64,000 nt of DNA from Cyclobacteriaceae bacterium. Its GTDB lineage: Bacteria; Bacteroidota; Bacteroidia; Cytophagales; Cyclobacteriaceae. Below the pieces are notes generated by a model that was not told the DNA's origin, did no database searches, and worked only from the letters and a program-made list of their open reading frames with translations. A program made the translations under genes and the position numbers. The stretch is from assembly GCA_028278225.1 (NCBI GenBank), contig JANQEU010000079.1:124001-188000 (forward strand), given 5' to 3'. Below are positions 9,864 through 19,224 of this stretch, one piece after another (position 1 is the stretch's first letter; every line of letters begins with the position of its first letter).

Positions 9864-11102
9864 CTACTCGAATCTCAAAGATTCAATAGGATCCAGCTTT
9901 GAAGCTTTAAAAGCCGGCAAATATCCTGACACAAGGCCGACAACCATGCCCACGGCAACACCGAATATGATCCAGACCCAGGGTATTAGAAAGACCGAAA
10001 TGCCCATCACATTAGAAATAAGGTTGCCGATGAGTATGCCCAGGATGATCCCCCCTATTCCACCCATCTGGCAGATAACCAGCGCCTCAATTAGAAACTG
10101 CTGCCGTATTTTCAGAGGGGTCGCTCCCAGAGCCTTGCGTACACCTATTTCCCTGGTGCGCTCCGTAACGGAAACCAACATGATGTTCATCAATCCGATG
10201 GAAGCCCCAAGCAATGTAATAAAACCTATGGTAAAGCCTCCGGCCCTCAGGTAGCCGGTGATATCGCTTAATCGTTCTGCAAGTGACCTGCTCACCCTTA
10301 TCTCGAAAGAATTCTCTTCCTTAGGGCGATCACCTCTTATTGCCCGCATCAGGCCGGTTGCAATACCTGTGGCCTGTTCCATCTTGGTTTGATCCTCGAG
10401 CGCTACGGTAGCTTCCCAGCCAAAATTGCGGTCATTCCCGATTACCCTGGCAGTTTGAGTAGGAACAACTATACGGCGATCAACCCCCTGGTTGCCTCCT
10501 ACACCGCCCTGCTCCTGAAGTGTGCCCAGGACCAAAAACTTACTCCCGAGAATAGAAATCTTCTTTCCTATGGGGCTTTCATTTTCTTCGAACAACGCCT
10601 CAACGATCTGACTTCCAATTATGGCTACATACGCGCCATTATTGATTTCTATCTGTGAAAATCCCCGGCCTTCCTTTACATCATAACCGTCAACGACCAG
10701 AAAGTTTTCATCACCTCCTCTGATCATAATGTTAGGATTGGTCACCTTAGACCTGTATTTCACTTCCGCATTCCAGCTGACTACCGTATTGATACTTACT
10801 ACACCCGGGCCATTGTATACTTCTTTGAACCTGGCCAGTTCATCATACTTGATCGGTGGATGTATCTTCGATTTTCTGCCCGCAGACGTCCCCCGGTCAA
10901 CCCTTTTGCGTTCTACATCGAAAGTGTTAGATCCCAAATTTGAAAAACTATCATTGATTGAAGCCTGGATACCATCGATAGCAGTTAAGATCCCAACCAA
11001 AGATGTTATTCCAATTGCAATTATGGCGGCAGTAAGGATGGTTCGAAGCTTGTTAGCGTTAATGGACCTGAGACCCTCTTTTACATTTTCGCGGATGTCC
11101 AT
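9864..11102 (-). CDS. MacB/FtsX-type ABC transporter permease
   Basis: A 412-residue permease of the MacB/LolC-like group. Residues ~20-40 form the first membrane segment, then a MacB-type periplasmic core of ~230 residues follows, then three membrane helices in the FtsX domain starting at about residue 285 ([26 protein letters not shown]). The [16 protein letters not shown] segment is the coupling region typical of this family. No ATPase gene is adjacent, so the partner is encoded elsewhere. Proteins of this kind move lipoproteins, peptides or antibiotics, or transmit force to cell-wall enzymes; which applies here cannot be told. It is divergent from the gene at 11196. Confidence 0.85.
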   Translation of the reverse strand: MDIRENVKEGLRSINANKLRTILTAAIIAIGITSLVGILTAIDGIQASINDSFSNLGSNTFDVERKRVDRGTSAGRKSKIHPPIKYDELARFKEVYNGPGVVSINTVVSWNAEVKYRSKVTNPNIMIRGGDENFLVVDGYDVKEGRGFSQIEINNGAYVAIIGSQIVEALFEENESPIGKKISILGSKFLVLGTLQEQGGVGGNQGVDRRIVVPTQTARVIGNDRNFGWEATVALEDQTKMEQATGIATGLMRAIRGDRPKEENSFEIRVSRSLAERLSDITGYLRAGGFTIGFITLLGASIGLMNIMLVSVTERTREIGVRKALGATPLKIRQQFLIEALVICQMGGIGGIILGILIGNLISNVMGISVFLIPWVWIIFGVAVGMVVGLVSGYLPAFKASKLDPIESLRFE

Positions 11103-11195
11103 AGATCAAAGTTAGAAGAGAATGGGAGAAATAATTTTCCGGTTATACAATTTTTCAAATGTTTACGTATTGTTTACGTTTATCTATTGAAACTG

Positions 11196-12464
11196 ATGCG
11201 CATGAAGTTAAAATTTATCATTTCGGTGATCTCCATAGTTTTTGTTGCCCAGGTCAGAGGTGCATACCTGATGATTCCCATGGATGAATCGCAGACAAAT
11301 CACCTGAAGGCTTATGGTATGGCGTATTGGGTTTTGACAAAGGATGTGCCGGTAGATTGGTTACTGAATTACAGGGGTGGAAGTTTTATGATCAAATACG
11401 CTCAAACCATTGAAAATGAGTGTGTTATACGCAATGTCAGCTATGAAGTGATCTCTGATGCCAATGTCAACCAGATACGCAACGAAATAGCCAGTCCTTC
11501 TTCGAACATGGATGTCATGAAACTGGAGAAATATCCTCGCATTGCAGTTTATTCCCCGAAAAGCAAACAACCATGGGATGACGCGGTGACCCTGGTCCTC
11601 ACCTACGCTGAGATCCCATATGATGTCATATTCGACGATGAGGTCATGTATAATGAACTGGCCAAATACGACTGGCTTCATCTGCATCATGAAGATTTTA
11701 CCGGTCAATACGGTAAGTTTTACCGGAACTACAGGCACCTTCCCTGGTATCAGCAGCAGCAACGTGAATATGAGGCGTCAGCACGTAAGCACGGATTTGC
11801 AAAAGTCTCCCATTTAAAGCTGGCAATTGTGAAAAAGATCCAGGCTTATGTAGGAAGCGGCGGATTTCTTTTTGCCATGTGTTCGGCAACAGATACGTAT
11901 GACATAGCGCTGGCAGCTGAGGGTGTTGATATCTGTGAGGTAATGTTTGACGGGGACCCAATGGACCCGCGGGCGCAGGAAAAGCTCGATTTTTCGAGAA
12001 CATTCGCCTTCAAAGATTTTAAAATCGAAAGGAGCCCCCTGGAATATGAGTACTCCAATATCGACAACCAGCCGGTAAACCGGGGATTGAGGGAGGATAA
12101 CGATTATTTTACCTTGTTCCAGTTTTCAGCAAAGTGGGATCCTATTCCCACGATGCTTACACAAAATCACTCCCAGATCATCAAGGGTTTTATGGGTCAG
12201 ACCACCGGATTTAAAAAAGAACTTGTGAAAGGGGATGTACTCATCATGGGTGAGACTGCATCAATTGATGAGGCACGATATATTCATGGTGTGATCGAAA
12301 AAGGCTTTTTCACATTTTACGGGGGCCATGATCCGGAAGATTACCAGCACATCGTTGGTGAGGAACCGACGGATCTGAACCTCCACCCAAATTCTCCCGG
12401 CTACAGGTTGATACTCAACAACATTCTTTTTCCAGCCGCCAAAAAGAAAAAGCAGAAAACCTGA
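11196..12464 (+). CDS. secreted protein of the Bacteroidota 'asparagine synthetase B' (misnamed) family
   Basis: A 422-residue protein with an N-terminal signal peptide and no lipobox. It belongs to a well-conserved Bacteroidota family that databases often label asparagine synthetase B. The label is not supported: there is no N-terminal nucleophile cysteine domain and no PP-loop (SGGxD) ATP site, and the protein is about 130 residues shorter than real AsnB. Visible features are the segment YSPKSKQPWDDAVT, HLHHEDFTGQYGKFY, the strand GFLFAMCSATDT with a cysteine in a glutamine-amidotransferase-like elbow, and FFTFYGGHDPEDYQH near the end. These suggest a class-I GAT-like fold. Its substrate is unknown. 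ATG 11196 is preferred to a TTG at 11187. Two TGTTTACGT direct repeats lie just upstream (11160-11179). Confidence 0.75.
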   Translation: MRMKLKFIISVISIVFVAQVRGAYLMIPMDESQTNHLKAYGMAYWVLTKDVPVDWLLNYRGGSFMIKYAQTIENECVIRNVSYEVISDANVNQIRNEIASPSSNMDVMKLEKYPRIAVYSPKSKQPWDDAVTLVLTYAEIPYDVIFDDEVMYNELAKYDWLHLHHEDFTGQYGKFYRNYRHLPWYQQQQREYEASARKHGFAKVSHLKLAIVKKIQAYVGSGGFLFAMCSATDTYDIALAAEGVDICEVMFDGDPMDPRAQEKLDFSRTFAFKDFKIERSPLEYEYSNIDNQPVNRGLREDNDYFTLFQFSAKWDPIPTMLTQNHSQIIKGFMGQTTGFKKELVKGDVLIMGETASIDEARYIHGVIEKGFFTFYGGHDPEDYQHIVGEEPTDLNLHPNSPGYRLILNNILFPAAKKKKQKT

Positions 12465-12542
12465 TCTCCCGGCAATCATTCCATCCTGTAGGATTTGATA
12501 TATTTTGGTTAAGTTTAGATTGATAATCAAAACTTGACCATT

Positions 12543-13100
12543 ATGATAGTACTCTCGCTTTGGCTGCCAATCCTGGTTTCAGCCGTAATTGTATTTGTTG
12601 CCAGCTCAATCATCCACATGGTGCTTACCTATCACCGTTCCGATTTTAAGAAATTGGAAAAGGAAGATGAAGTCGGCGATGCGCTTAGGCCATTCAACAT
12701 ACCTCCAGGTGATTATATTCTCCCAAGAGCTGTAACTCCCGGTGAGATGAAATCCCAGGAATACAAAGACAAGATTGAGAAAGGTCCTGTCGGTATTTTC
12801 ACCATATTGCCAAACAAGATGACCTCAATGGGTCCTCAGCTCCTGATGTGGTTTATTTATTGTATTGTAGTAGGCTTGTTTGCTGCCTATGCCGCCGGTG
12901 TCTCGCTTGGGGCAGGAGCCAATTATCTCACGGTTTTTCGGGTAACCGGATCCGTTGCAGTAGCCGGGTATTGTTTTGGCATACTGCAGAATTCCATATG
13001 GTTTGGCCGTAGCTGGTCAGCAACCTTAAAGCACTTTTTTGATGGCGTGATCTACGCCTTACTGACTGCAGGAACGTTTGGATGGCTCTGGCCGGCCTGA
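12543..13100 (+). CDS. conserved membrane protein of unknown function
   Basis: A 185-residue protein with one N-terminal membrane helix, a soluble segment rich in charged residues (RSDFKKLEKEDE, then ALRPFNIPPGDYILPRA), and three or four hydrophobic segments in the second half. The IPPGDY...P region followed by membrane helices is a widely conserved hypothetical protein. ATG at 12543 is preferred over a TTG at 12534. The gene follows the secreted protein gene at 11196 by 78 bp, in the same direction, and converges on miaE across a strong hairpin. Confidence 0.6.
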   Translation: MIVLSLWLPILVSAVIVFVASSIIHMVLTYHRSDFKKLEKEDEVGDALRPFNIPPGDYILPRAVTPGEMKSQEYKDKIEKGPVGIFTILPNKMTSMGPQLLMWFIYCIVVGLFAAYAAGVSLGAGANYLTVFRVTGSVAVAGYCFGILQNSIWFGRSWSATLKHFFDGVIYALLTAGTFGWLWPA

Positions 13101-13110
13101 TGCATAATGA

Positions 13111-13155
13111 GATCTGACCTTTCCAAAACTCTAAAATATCTGGAAAGGTCAGATC
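13111..13155. terminator. intergenic hairpin between convergent genes
   Basis: Perfect 15-bp inverted repeat (GATCTGACCTTTCCA and its reverse complement) with a 15-base loop between the convergent genes ending at 13100 and 13154. Its right arm overlaps the miaE stop codon. No T-run follows, so a bidirectional terminator or an mRNA 3'-end stabiliser is inferred from position and stem length only. Confidence 0.55.
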
Positions 13156-13747
13156 AGTGCATTCTATCCGCCCTTACTTCCAGGGTCTCCATGATCTTCG
13201 CCTCCTCGACAAGAAATTCCTTCCACCGCTTCATCACATAATCTTCCGGCATGTACTTTTTGGCCAGATCCAGGAAATTAGCATAATGTCCTGCCTCCGA
13301 TATCATGAGCTCGTGATAGAATTCCGCCAATTCCTGGTCTTCCAGGTTTTTCCACAATAGCTTAAATCTTTCACAACTCCGCGCCTCTATCAGTGCATTC
13401 ATTAATAATTTCTCTACCAGTTGCTGGTCCCTGCTCCCCCCCTTCCAAATGATATCATTCAACCTGGCGACATATTCATCCTTACGCTGTTTACCCAGCG
13501 AATATCCCCTCTTTTTCAGTTGCTTGAGTACCCGCTCAAAGTGCTCCCATTCCTCCGCTACTACCGGGGCAAGCACATCCAGCATCTCCGATTTATCCGG
13601 AAACTGCACAATAAGTGAAATGCAGGAACTTGCCGCTTTCTGTTCGCAGTAGGCATGATCTACCAAAATATCTTCAATACTTTTCTCAGCGATGTTTGTC
13701 CAGCGCGGATCTGTCGGAAGCTGAAGGCCCAGTACAGTTTTTTCCAT
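13154..13747 (-). CDS. miaE: tRNA 2-methylthio-N6-isopentenyladenosine hydroxylase
   Basis: A non-haem diiron monooxygenase that hydroxylates the isopentenyl side chain of ms2i6A at tRNA position 37. The 197-residue protein is a ferritin-like four-helix bundle; visible metal-ligand helices are ILVDHAYCEQKAA, APVVAEEWEHFERVL, NALIEARSCERFKLL and ELMISEAGHYANF, each carrying the Glu/His spacing of the family. The ATG at 13747 gives the standard start (MEKTVLGLQLPTDPRW). A longer reading to 13777 would overlap the porin gene by 29 bp and is not needed. The porin gene ends two bases upstream, suggesting cotranscription with it. Confidence 0.85.
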   Translation of the reverse strand: MEKTVLGLQLPTDPRWTNIAEKSIEDILVDHAYCEQKAASSCISLIVQFPDKSEMLDVLAPVVAEEWEHFERVLKQLKKRGYSLGKQRKDEYVARLNDIIWKGGSRDQQLVEKLLMNALIEARSCERFKLLWKNLEDQELAEFYHELMISEAGHYANFLDLAKKYMPEDYVMKRWKEFLVEEAKIMETLEVRADRMH

Positions 13748-13748
13748 A

Positions 13749-15629
13749 TCAATCAAAAAATAACCACCTAACACCAAAATCGAATATTCGCTCCTGGCCG
13801 GTGTAATCCGGAGCTACAAAATAACCGCTTTCGGCGGCCATATTGGCGTAAGTCACCTTAACGAAAACAAAGATCTTATCAATTCTCATGTTTGCAAAGA
13901 CATCCAGCGTCCAATAGGAAGACAACTCAGTATCATCCTGCAAGTAATACTGTTGAATGGCGGGATTGTAGGCATTTGCCTTGTAGGCGGATTTGGCATG
14001 TACGTTAAATCCCACCTGGAGAGGAACTGCCTTCTCAAACCAGGCGCCATCCCAGTAGACCTTTCCATTGTAAAAAAACTGAGGAACTCTGATAACCTCG
14101 GCAGAATTGCCCGTTACCGTTGTGAAATATCCCTCATTCCGAAAATGAAAGCCCTCTCCCAGTTCCCTATTCGTATTGAAGAAGAAATTAACCTGCCCCC
14201 CGATTTTACTGATCAGGACAGGAGCCGTAGCAATCTTTGGAGAACTTAGTGTATCGTAATACACAAAGTTGTCAAGTGTCCTGAGCTGAAGACCCGGAAC
14301 GAGGTTGACTCCCTTCCAGTTAAAGTTCAGACTACCTGCCAGTTCATTGGCAAAACCTTTGTCAAAATCATTGTGCCATTCATGGTGATTTCCAAAGTAG
14401 TCCTGAACAAGATTTGGTTGTCTGTAGCGGATGGTCTTGTAGCTGGCATTTAAGAAATCGCTGTTAAGGAATCCTGATAATTTGAATTCCCCGCTCTGCA
14501 GGATCTCGCCCTCTGCCCTGATCGCAAATAAATCTCTCCAGGTAAATTGACTTACACCCCCCAGGTAGTTCTCTGATGCAGGTTCGAATGAATCCAGGTA
14601 AAGAAATTCATTGTCAACCAGCCGGTTTCGTAAATAAAATCTATAATAAACCGATGAGACGGACCCTTTCAACCCGATCTCATTTGAGAATGACGTGAAT
14701 CTGGATTCCTGGTAGGTGCTGTCAGGATCAATGAGAAATCTGGGATAGAATGATACGTATGTATCGTTACCGGATGAGGCCGACCCATCCACGTAATCCT
14801 TGTAGATATTGACCTGTGTATTCCGGTCTAACTGATGGTAAAGCTGAAACTCTTTGAACAAACCGTATTCCTGGTAAATATGCAGGTCAGTTCGTCTCTC
14901 AATGCCCTGTACATCTTCAAGTTTGATCTGTGAATCGCGATACTGAAATATTTCCGCATTGGAAGCCGAATCTGAAACAGCTATTCCTCCGGTTTCATCC
15001 ACCTTATGGCTAAATGAAGAGATATATGCCATCAGCCGGTACGGTACCTCGGGGTGATCATAAAAAGTATATAGATCATATCTCGTATTTTCCACGTTGC
15101 GGTCACCTTCATTCTGTTCCGCACCGATCTGTTTGTCGATATTCAACTTGTGAATGTCAAACCCAATGTTCCAGTTTGGATTGACATTTTGTGAAAACGT
15201 GTAGTCAATCACTGTCCTTCCCTGTCCCCCAAGTACTACGCTCAGATCCATAAAAGGTGATTTTGTATCATAGTATTTGAATGTCTTCGGATCCACGTTA
15301 TATATGTTGTATGCATTGTATCCCGGCGTCCGGCCTATGATCTCCGGCATTTCATAGAAAGTGGAAAACATTGCAGTACCGATATTTCCAAGATTGCGGT
15401 AATTATGACCGCTCCTGTCAACGTAAGAAAATTTCTCAAAGTCCGTCAGGGAGGTATCTATAGCCGCGGTCTCACTAAGATTTAGCTTCAGGAAGTGTTC
15501 ATAAACAACATTGACCGTGGAAGGGCCATAGACCAATTGCGTTGAGTCATCGACGATCTGTCCCAGTGCGGCAGGTACAAAAAACACCAAAACGGTCCCG
15601 ACAAAGATGTATCTCAAATGCACTCGCAA
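13749..15629 (-). CDS. outer-membrane porin of the Porin_10 type
   Basis: A 626-residue predicted outer-membrane protein with an N-terminal signal peptide cleaved after ALG. It has the features of the Bacteroidota putative porin family (Porin_10): an early segment of short strands (VVYEHFLKLNLSETAA...DRSGHNYRNLGNIGTAMF), then a long run of alternating aromatic strands, ending in a C-terminal aromatic residue cluster (FGVRWLFFD). Substrate unknown. The start is uncertain: TTG at 15629 and GTG at 15623 both give a good signal peptide and there is no ATG. The lpxK gene lies 9 bp upstream, and miaE follows two bases after. Confidence 0.8.
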   Translation of the reverse strand: MRVHLRYIFVGTVLVFFVPAALGQIVDDSTQLVYGPSTVNVVYEHFLKLNLSETAAIDTSLTDFEKFSYVDRSGHNYRNLGNIGTAMFSTFYEMPEIIGRTPGYNAYNIYNVDPKTFKYYDTKSPFMDLSVVLGGQGRTVIDYTFSQNVNPNWNIGFDIHKLNIDKQIGAEQNEGDRNVENTRYDLYTFYDHPEVPYRLMAYISSFSHKVDETGGIAVSDSASNAEIFQYRDSQIKLEDVQGIERRTDLHIYQEYGLFKEFQLYHQLDRNTQVNIYKDYVDGSASSGNDTYVSFYPRFLIDPDSTYQESRFTSFSNEIGLKGSVSSVYYRFYLRNRLVDNEFLYLDSFEPASENYLGGVSQFTWRDLFAIRAEGEILQSGEFKLSGFLNSDFLNASYKTIRYRQPNLVQDYFGNHHEWHNDFDKGFANELAGSLNFNWKGVNLVPGLQLRTLDNFVYYDTLSSPKIATAPVLISKIGGQVNFFFNTNRELGEGFHFRNEGYFTTVTGNSAEVIRVPQFFYNGKVYWDGAWFEKAVPLQVGFNVHAKSAYKANAYNPAIQQYYLQDDTELSSYWTLDVFANMRIDKIFVFVKVTYANMAAESGYFVAPDYTGQERIFDFGVRWLFFD

Positions 15630-15637
15630 ATCTACTT

Positions 15638-16675
15638 TTAAATATCCCTATTGTATTGCCTGACTGAACTGTTAATTCTTTGAAGAAACAAGTCCTCGTC
15701 TGCTAAGAACAAAATGCGTACCGGGAGGCTAAAGCAAGCATAATCCTGTAGTTCTTTATATGTTCTTAACTTGATCGCATCCTTCTCGGTACAAACAAGC
15801 ATAGCCTCCTCTGTCTGTAAATGTGAAATAATCCTTTTTACATCTTTTAAAGTGTAATTATGATGATCACGGAATGACAACGTTCCCACAACATCAAAAA
15901 GACCATGTAAGTCTTCAAAAAATTGACTGGGATTTGCAATTCCTGCCAGTCCCAGCACCTTGCTTTTCCGGCTTTGCTTTTCTCCCAATGGTTTCAAATC
16001 AAGGTACTTGTTGGAAGTAAAAAAAATATCGCACGAAGAATTATAGATTTTTAACTTTTTCCTGATCTCTGCACGTTCCGATCCTGATAATGTCTTCGGG
16101 CACTTCGTTACGATTATGATATCCGCCCGGCGTGCCCCTTTCCGCGATTCCCGGAGCAAGCCTCCCGGTAAGACAAAGTCTTCATAAAATGGCCTTTGAA
16201 ATGCCGTTAGCAAGATGGATAAGCCCGGTTTCACACTTCGGTGCTGAAAAGCATCATCCAGAAGGATAACGTCATTATCCGGCTGATTAATCAGTATTTT
16301 CGGTATGGCCAAAGCCCGGTCCTCCCCTACGGCAACTACTATTTCGTTACTGTAGTTCTCAAACAAATAAAGCGGTTCATCGCCTACTGTTTTAACAGTA
16401 TCAAATCCATCGGCAATGCGAAACCCTTTGGTTTTCCTGCCATATCCACGGCTAAGTGTGGTTATCCTGTATTTTTTGTCTACCAAATGTTTGATCAGAA
16501 ATTCCGTATGTGGTGTTTTGCCTGTTCCCCCTACTGCTAAATTTCCAACTGAAATGATATTGGTTTCAAATTCGATAGACGGTGACTGCCCAATATTATA
16601 GAGATGATTTCGGAACCTTGTGACCAGATCGTATAATATTGCAAAAGGATATAACAGTATTTGCCACCAGTACAT
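15638..16675 (-). CDS. lpxK: tetraacyldisaccharide 4'-kinase
   Basis: Phosphorylates the 4' position of the lipid A disaccharide in the sixth step of lipid A assembly, on the inner face of the cytoplasmic membrane. The protein of 346 residues starts with a short hydrophobic anchor (MYWWQILLYPFAILY), then carries the P-loop SVGNLAVGGTGKTPH (~42-56), SRGYGRK, and DDAFQHR, all standard for LpxK. The ATG at 16675 is preferred to a TTG four codons upstream. The Nif3-like gene begins only 11 bp away in the opposite direction, so each gene's promoter must overlap the other's beginning. Confidence 0.93.
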   Translation of the reverse strand: MYWWQILLYPFAILYDLVTRFRNHLYNIGQSPSIEFETNIISVGNLAVGGTGKTPHTEFLIKHLVDKKYRITTLSRGYGRKTKGFRIADGFDTVKTVGDEPLYLFENYSNEIVVAVGEDRALAIPKILINQPDNDVILLDDAFQHRSVKPGLSILLTAFQRPFYEDFVLPGGLLRESRKGARRADIIIVTKCPKTLSGSERAEIRKKLKIYNSSCDIFFTSNKYLDLKPLGEKQSRKSKVLGLAGIANPSQFFEDLHGLFDVVGTLSFRDHHNYTLKDVKRIISHLQTEEAMLVCTEKDAIKLRTYKELQDYACFSLPVRILFLADEDLFLQRINSSVRQYNRDI

Positions 16676-16686
16676 AACTACGAACA

Positions 16687-17781
16687 ATGAAGGTCAAAGA
16701 TATTATTAAATCCCTTCAGGAATGGGCCCCCTTGTCCTACCAGGAATCATACGATAATTCAGGTTTATTGGTCGGGGACAGGAACCTGGAAATAACCGAA
16801 ATACTTATCACACTGGATGTCACGGAAGACGTGATGAGGGAGGCCATTGACAGCAATTGCAATCTGATCATCGCACACCACCCCCTGATTTTTAATGGAT
16901 TAAAAAAGATCACAGGCGATCATTGGGTGGAAAGGTGCGTCACTATGGCTATTAAGAATGATATAGCGATTTATGCCCTTCATACCAATCTTGACAATGT
17001 TGCTACCGGAGTTAATCAAATGATCGCTGAAAAACTGAAGCTCCGGCAAACAAGTGTGCTATCTCCAAAATCCGGAATGCTGTCAAAACTGGTGACTTTC
17101 GTGCCGGACGAAAATCTTGATGAGGTTCTGAATGCCCTCTATGAGGCTGGTGCCGGAATTATCGGGGAATATGAGCACTGCAGTTTCAGGGTTGAAGGAA
17201 CCGGCACATTTAGACCCGGAGAAAAGGCAAATCCTCACATCGGAGAGCCGCTGAAAGATGAGGAAGTGACAGAGAAGCGAGTAGAAATGATTTTCCCATC
17301 GAACGTCCGGCGTGGCATTGTGGAGGCATTGAAAAAGGCACATCCGTATGAAGAAGTCGCATATTACCTAAGCGTACTGTCAAACAAAAATGTTGCTGTT
17401 GGTTCCGGACTGATGGGTCACTTAGAGCATAAAATGTCCGTCGGGGATTTCATAGTGCACCTCAAGGATCAAATGCAGCTCAAGGTGATACGACGTACTG
17501 CCGGGGTAAAGAAGAAAGTGCAGAAAGTGGCAGTTTGTGGTGGCTCGGGAAGTTTCCTTCTTTCAAAGGCAATACAGGCCGGGGCGGATGTGTTCGTATC
17601 CGGAGATTTCAAATATCATGACTTTTTTGAAACGGAAAACAAAATAATGATAATGGATATCGGTCACTATGAGAGCGAGGTATTTACAAAGGAATTAGTA
17701 TGTAATTTTTTAAGGGAAAAATTCGCTAATATTGCACTTCGTTTGTCAGAAGTGAACACAAATCCAATCATTTACGACTAA
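16687..17781 (+). CDS. Nif3-like dinuclear metal-centre protein
   Basis: A 364-residue member of the Nif3/YbgI family, of the long form with an inserted PII-like domain (about residues 125-235). The two-metal site is visible as AHHPL (His64 and His65), HTNLDN with Asp103, and DIGHYESE near the C-terminus. Family members bind two metal ions and GTP-cyclohydrolase-I type 2 activity was claimed for relatives, but a biochemical role is not settled. It lies 6 bp before the zinc-ribbon gene in an operon-like pair that is common in Bacteroidota. Confidence 0.9.
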   Translation: MKVKDIIKSLQEWAPLSYQESYDNSGLLVGDRNLEITEILITLDVTEDVMREAIDSNCNLIIAHHPLIFNGLKKITGDHWVERCVTMAIKNDIAIYALHTNLDNVATGVNQMIAEKLKLRQTSVLSPKSGMLSKLVTFVPDENLDEVLNALYEAGAGIIGEYEHCSFRVEGTGTFRPGEKANPHIGEPLKDEEVTEKRVEMIFPSNVRRGIVEALKKAHPYEEVAYYLSVLSNKNVAVGSGLMGHLEHKMSVGDFIVHLKDQMQLKVIRRTAGVKKKVQKVAVCGGSGSFLLSKAIQAGADVFVSGDFKYHDFFETENKIMIMDIGHYESEVFTKELVCNFLREKFANIALRLSEVNTNPIIYD

Positions 17782-17787
17782 AACTAC

Positions 17788-18579
17788 ATGGAAAACACGG
17801 TTGCGAAGAAGCTCGAAGCGCTAGTTAAACTACAATCTATTGATTCTGAAATTGACGAAATAAAAAAGATCAGGGGAGCATTGCCGGATGAGGTGATGGA
17901 CCTGGAGGATGAGATAGCCGGATTTCAAACCAGGATAGAAAAACAGAACAACGAACTTACTGAGGTAGAAACGAATATTACGAACAACAAGGAGGCTATC
18001 AAAGATGCCGAAAAGCTGATCAAGAAGTATGAAGAGCAGCAGATGAATGTTCGAAATAACAGGGAGTACGATGCGATTACCAAAGAGATCGAATTGCAGC
18101 AGCTGGAGATTCAAATTTTAGAAAAAAGAATCAAGGAAGCCTATACGAAGATAGAAGAGCAGAAAGAGGGAATCGACAATACAAAAGGAACACTCGAAGA
18201 AAAAAAGAAAGATCTGGAAAGCAAGAAACAAGAGCTTGAGGTGATCACGAAGGAGTCCGAAAATGATGAGAAAAAGCTCGAAAAGTCAAGGACTACCGCG
18301 GTCAAGTCGGTGGAAGACAGACTCAGGCTGTCATATGACAAGATCAGGGAAAATATGCGTAATGGCCTGGCGGTAGTCTCTGTGAAGCGAGGTGCCTGTG
18401 GAGGTTGCTTCAATATTGTGCCTCCTCAAAAGCAGGCCGAAATCAGGGAAAGGAAAAAGATCATTGTTTGCGAACATTGCGGCAGAATTTTGGCAGATGT
18501 GGAAGATGAGATTGTGGATGAAGCCAAGCCCAAGAGAAGAACCAAGAGGACGACTACAAAGAAAACAGCGGCTAAGTAA
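17788..18579 (+). CDS. coiled-coil protein with a C4 zinc ribbon
   Basis: A 263-residue protein: residues ~10-190 are an uninterrupted charged helix that should form an antiparallel coiled-coil hairpin. It is followed by a C4 zinc ribbon with Cys204, Cys207, Cys228 and Cys231 (ACGGC then CEHC), and a lysine/threonine-rich tail. This is the zf-RING_7 family (relatives of HP0958 and chlamydial CdsZ). Those relatives bind RNA or regulate secretion; the role here is unknown. It is cotranscribed with the Nif3-like gene and followed by a clear terminator at 18599-18629. Confidence 0.85.
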   Translation: MENTVAKKLEALVKLQSIDSEIDEIKKIRGALPDEVMDLEDEIAGFQTRIEKQNNELTEVETNITNNKEAIKDAEKLIKKYEEQQMNVRNNREYDAITKEIELQQLEIQILEKRIKEAYTKIEEQKEGIDNTKGTLEEKKKDLESKKQELEVITKESENDEKKLEKSRTTAVKSVEDRLRLSYDKIRENMRNGLAVVSVKRGACGGCFNIVPPQKQAEIRERKKIIVCEHCGRILADVEDEIVDEAKPKRRTKRTTTKKTAAK

Positions 18580-18598
18580 ACGCCGTATGAATGAGGAT

Positions 18599-18629
18599 AA
18601 GGTTCAGGTTCAGGTCTGGACCTTTTTTT
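18599..18629 (+). terminator. rho-independent terminator after the zinc-ribbon gene
   Basis: Nine-base stem (AAGGTTCAG / CTGGACCTT with one G-U pair), 8-base loop, then TTTTT. It ends the Nif3 and zinc-ribbon operon. Confidence 0.75.
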
Positions 18630-18669
18630 ATTTCCAATCTCGAAATAATCCAGGATCTCCTGCTTTTTG

Positions 18670-19224
18670 CTAGCGCACGCCAAGTTCCGGATTTTTCCCG
18701 GTAACACCCCTGTAGTAAGATTTGATCCATTCGACATCAGTGTCCATGTCACCTGCTGGTAAAAAAGGCTCCTTGATCTCCACAAGTTTCTTTTTATAAT
18801 CGAAACTCACCATTACAATAGGAACGTTGGCCTTTTCAGCGATACGATAAAATCCCGTTTTCCATTTTGGCTGAAATGAGCGAGTGCCTTCAGGAGTGAC
18901 CGTAATCACAAATCGCTCGCGCCTGGCATAAATTTCAGCTACCTGATCAACCATATTGGTGTTTCGGGACCGGTCCACAGGGTGACCTCCTATAGATCTT
19001 AGAAACCAACCCACAACCGGAATTCTGAACAAAGAATTTTTGGCCAGGAAATGCGAATGAATATCTAGAATATGTTTGGCAGCCAACCCCACAAAGAAGT
19101 CATAATTACTCGTATGCGGTGCAACGATGATAATGTATTTCTTTAGATCCGGAACGACACCTTTGGTCCGCCATCCGAATAAGGTAAACCAAAATTGAAA
19201 AAAGACCTTTTTCAGCCATCTCAT
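18670..19224 (-). CDS. 1-acylglycerol-3-phosphate acyltransferase family protein
   Basis: A 184-residue PlsC-type acyltransferase. The catalytic HX4D box is HTSNYD (His37, Asp42) and the acceptor-site motif TPEGTR follows at about residue 108. It is shorter than PlsC and closer to the small stand-alone acyltransferases that Bacteroidota use for lipid or lipid A-like acyl transfer. The N-terminal 20 residues are a hydrophobic amphipathic anchor. Its ATG overlaps the patatin stop by 4 bp (ATGA at 19221-19224), so it is translationally coupled to the patatin gene. Together they suggest a lipid remodelling pair. Confidence 0.8.
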   Translation of the reverse strand: MRWLKKVFFQFWFTLFGWRTKGVVPDLKKYIIIVAPHTSNYDFFVGLAAKHILDIHSHFLAKNSLFRIPVVGWFLRSIGGHPVDRSRNTNMVDQVAEIYARRERFVITVTPEGTRSFQPKWKTGFYRIAEKANVPIVMVSFDYKKKLVEIKEPFLPAGDMDTDVEWIKSYYRGVTGKNPELGVR

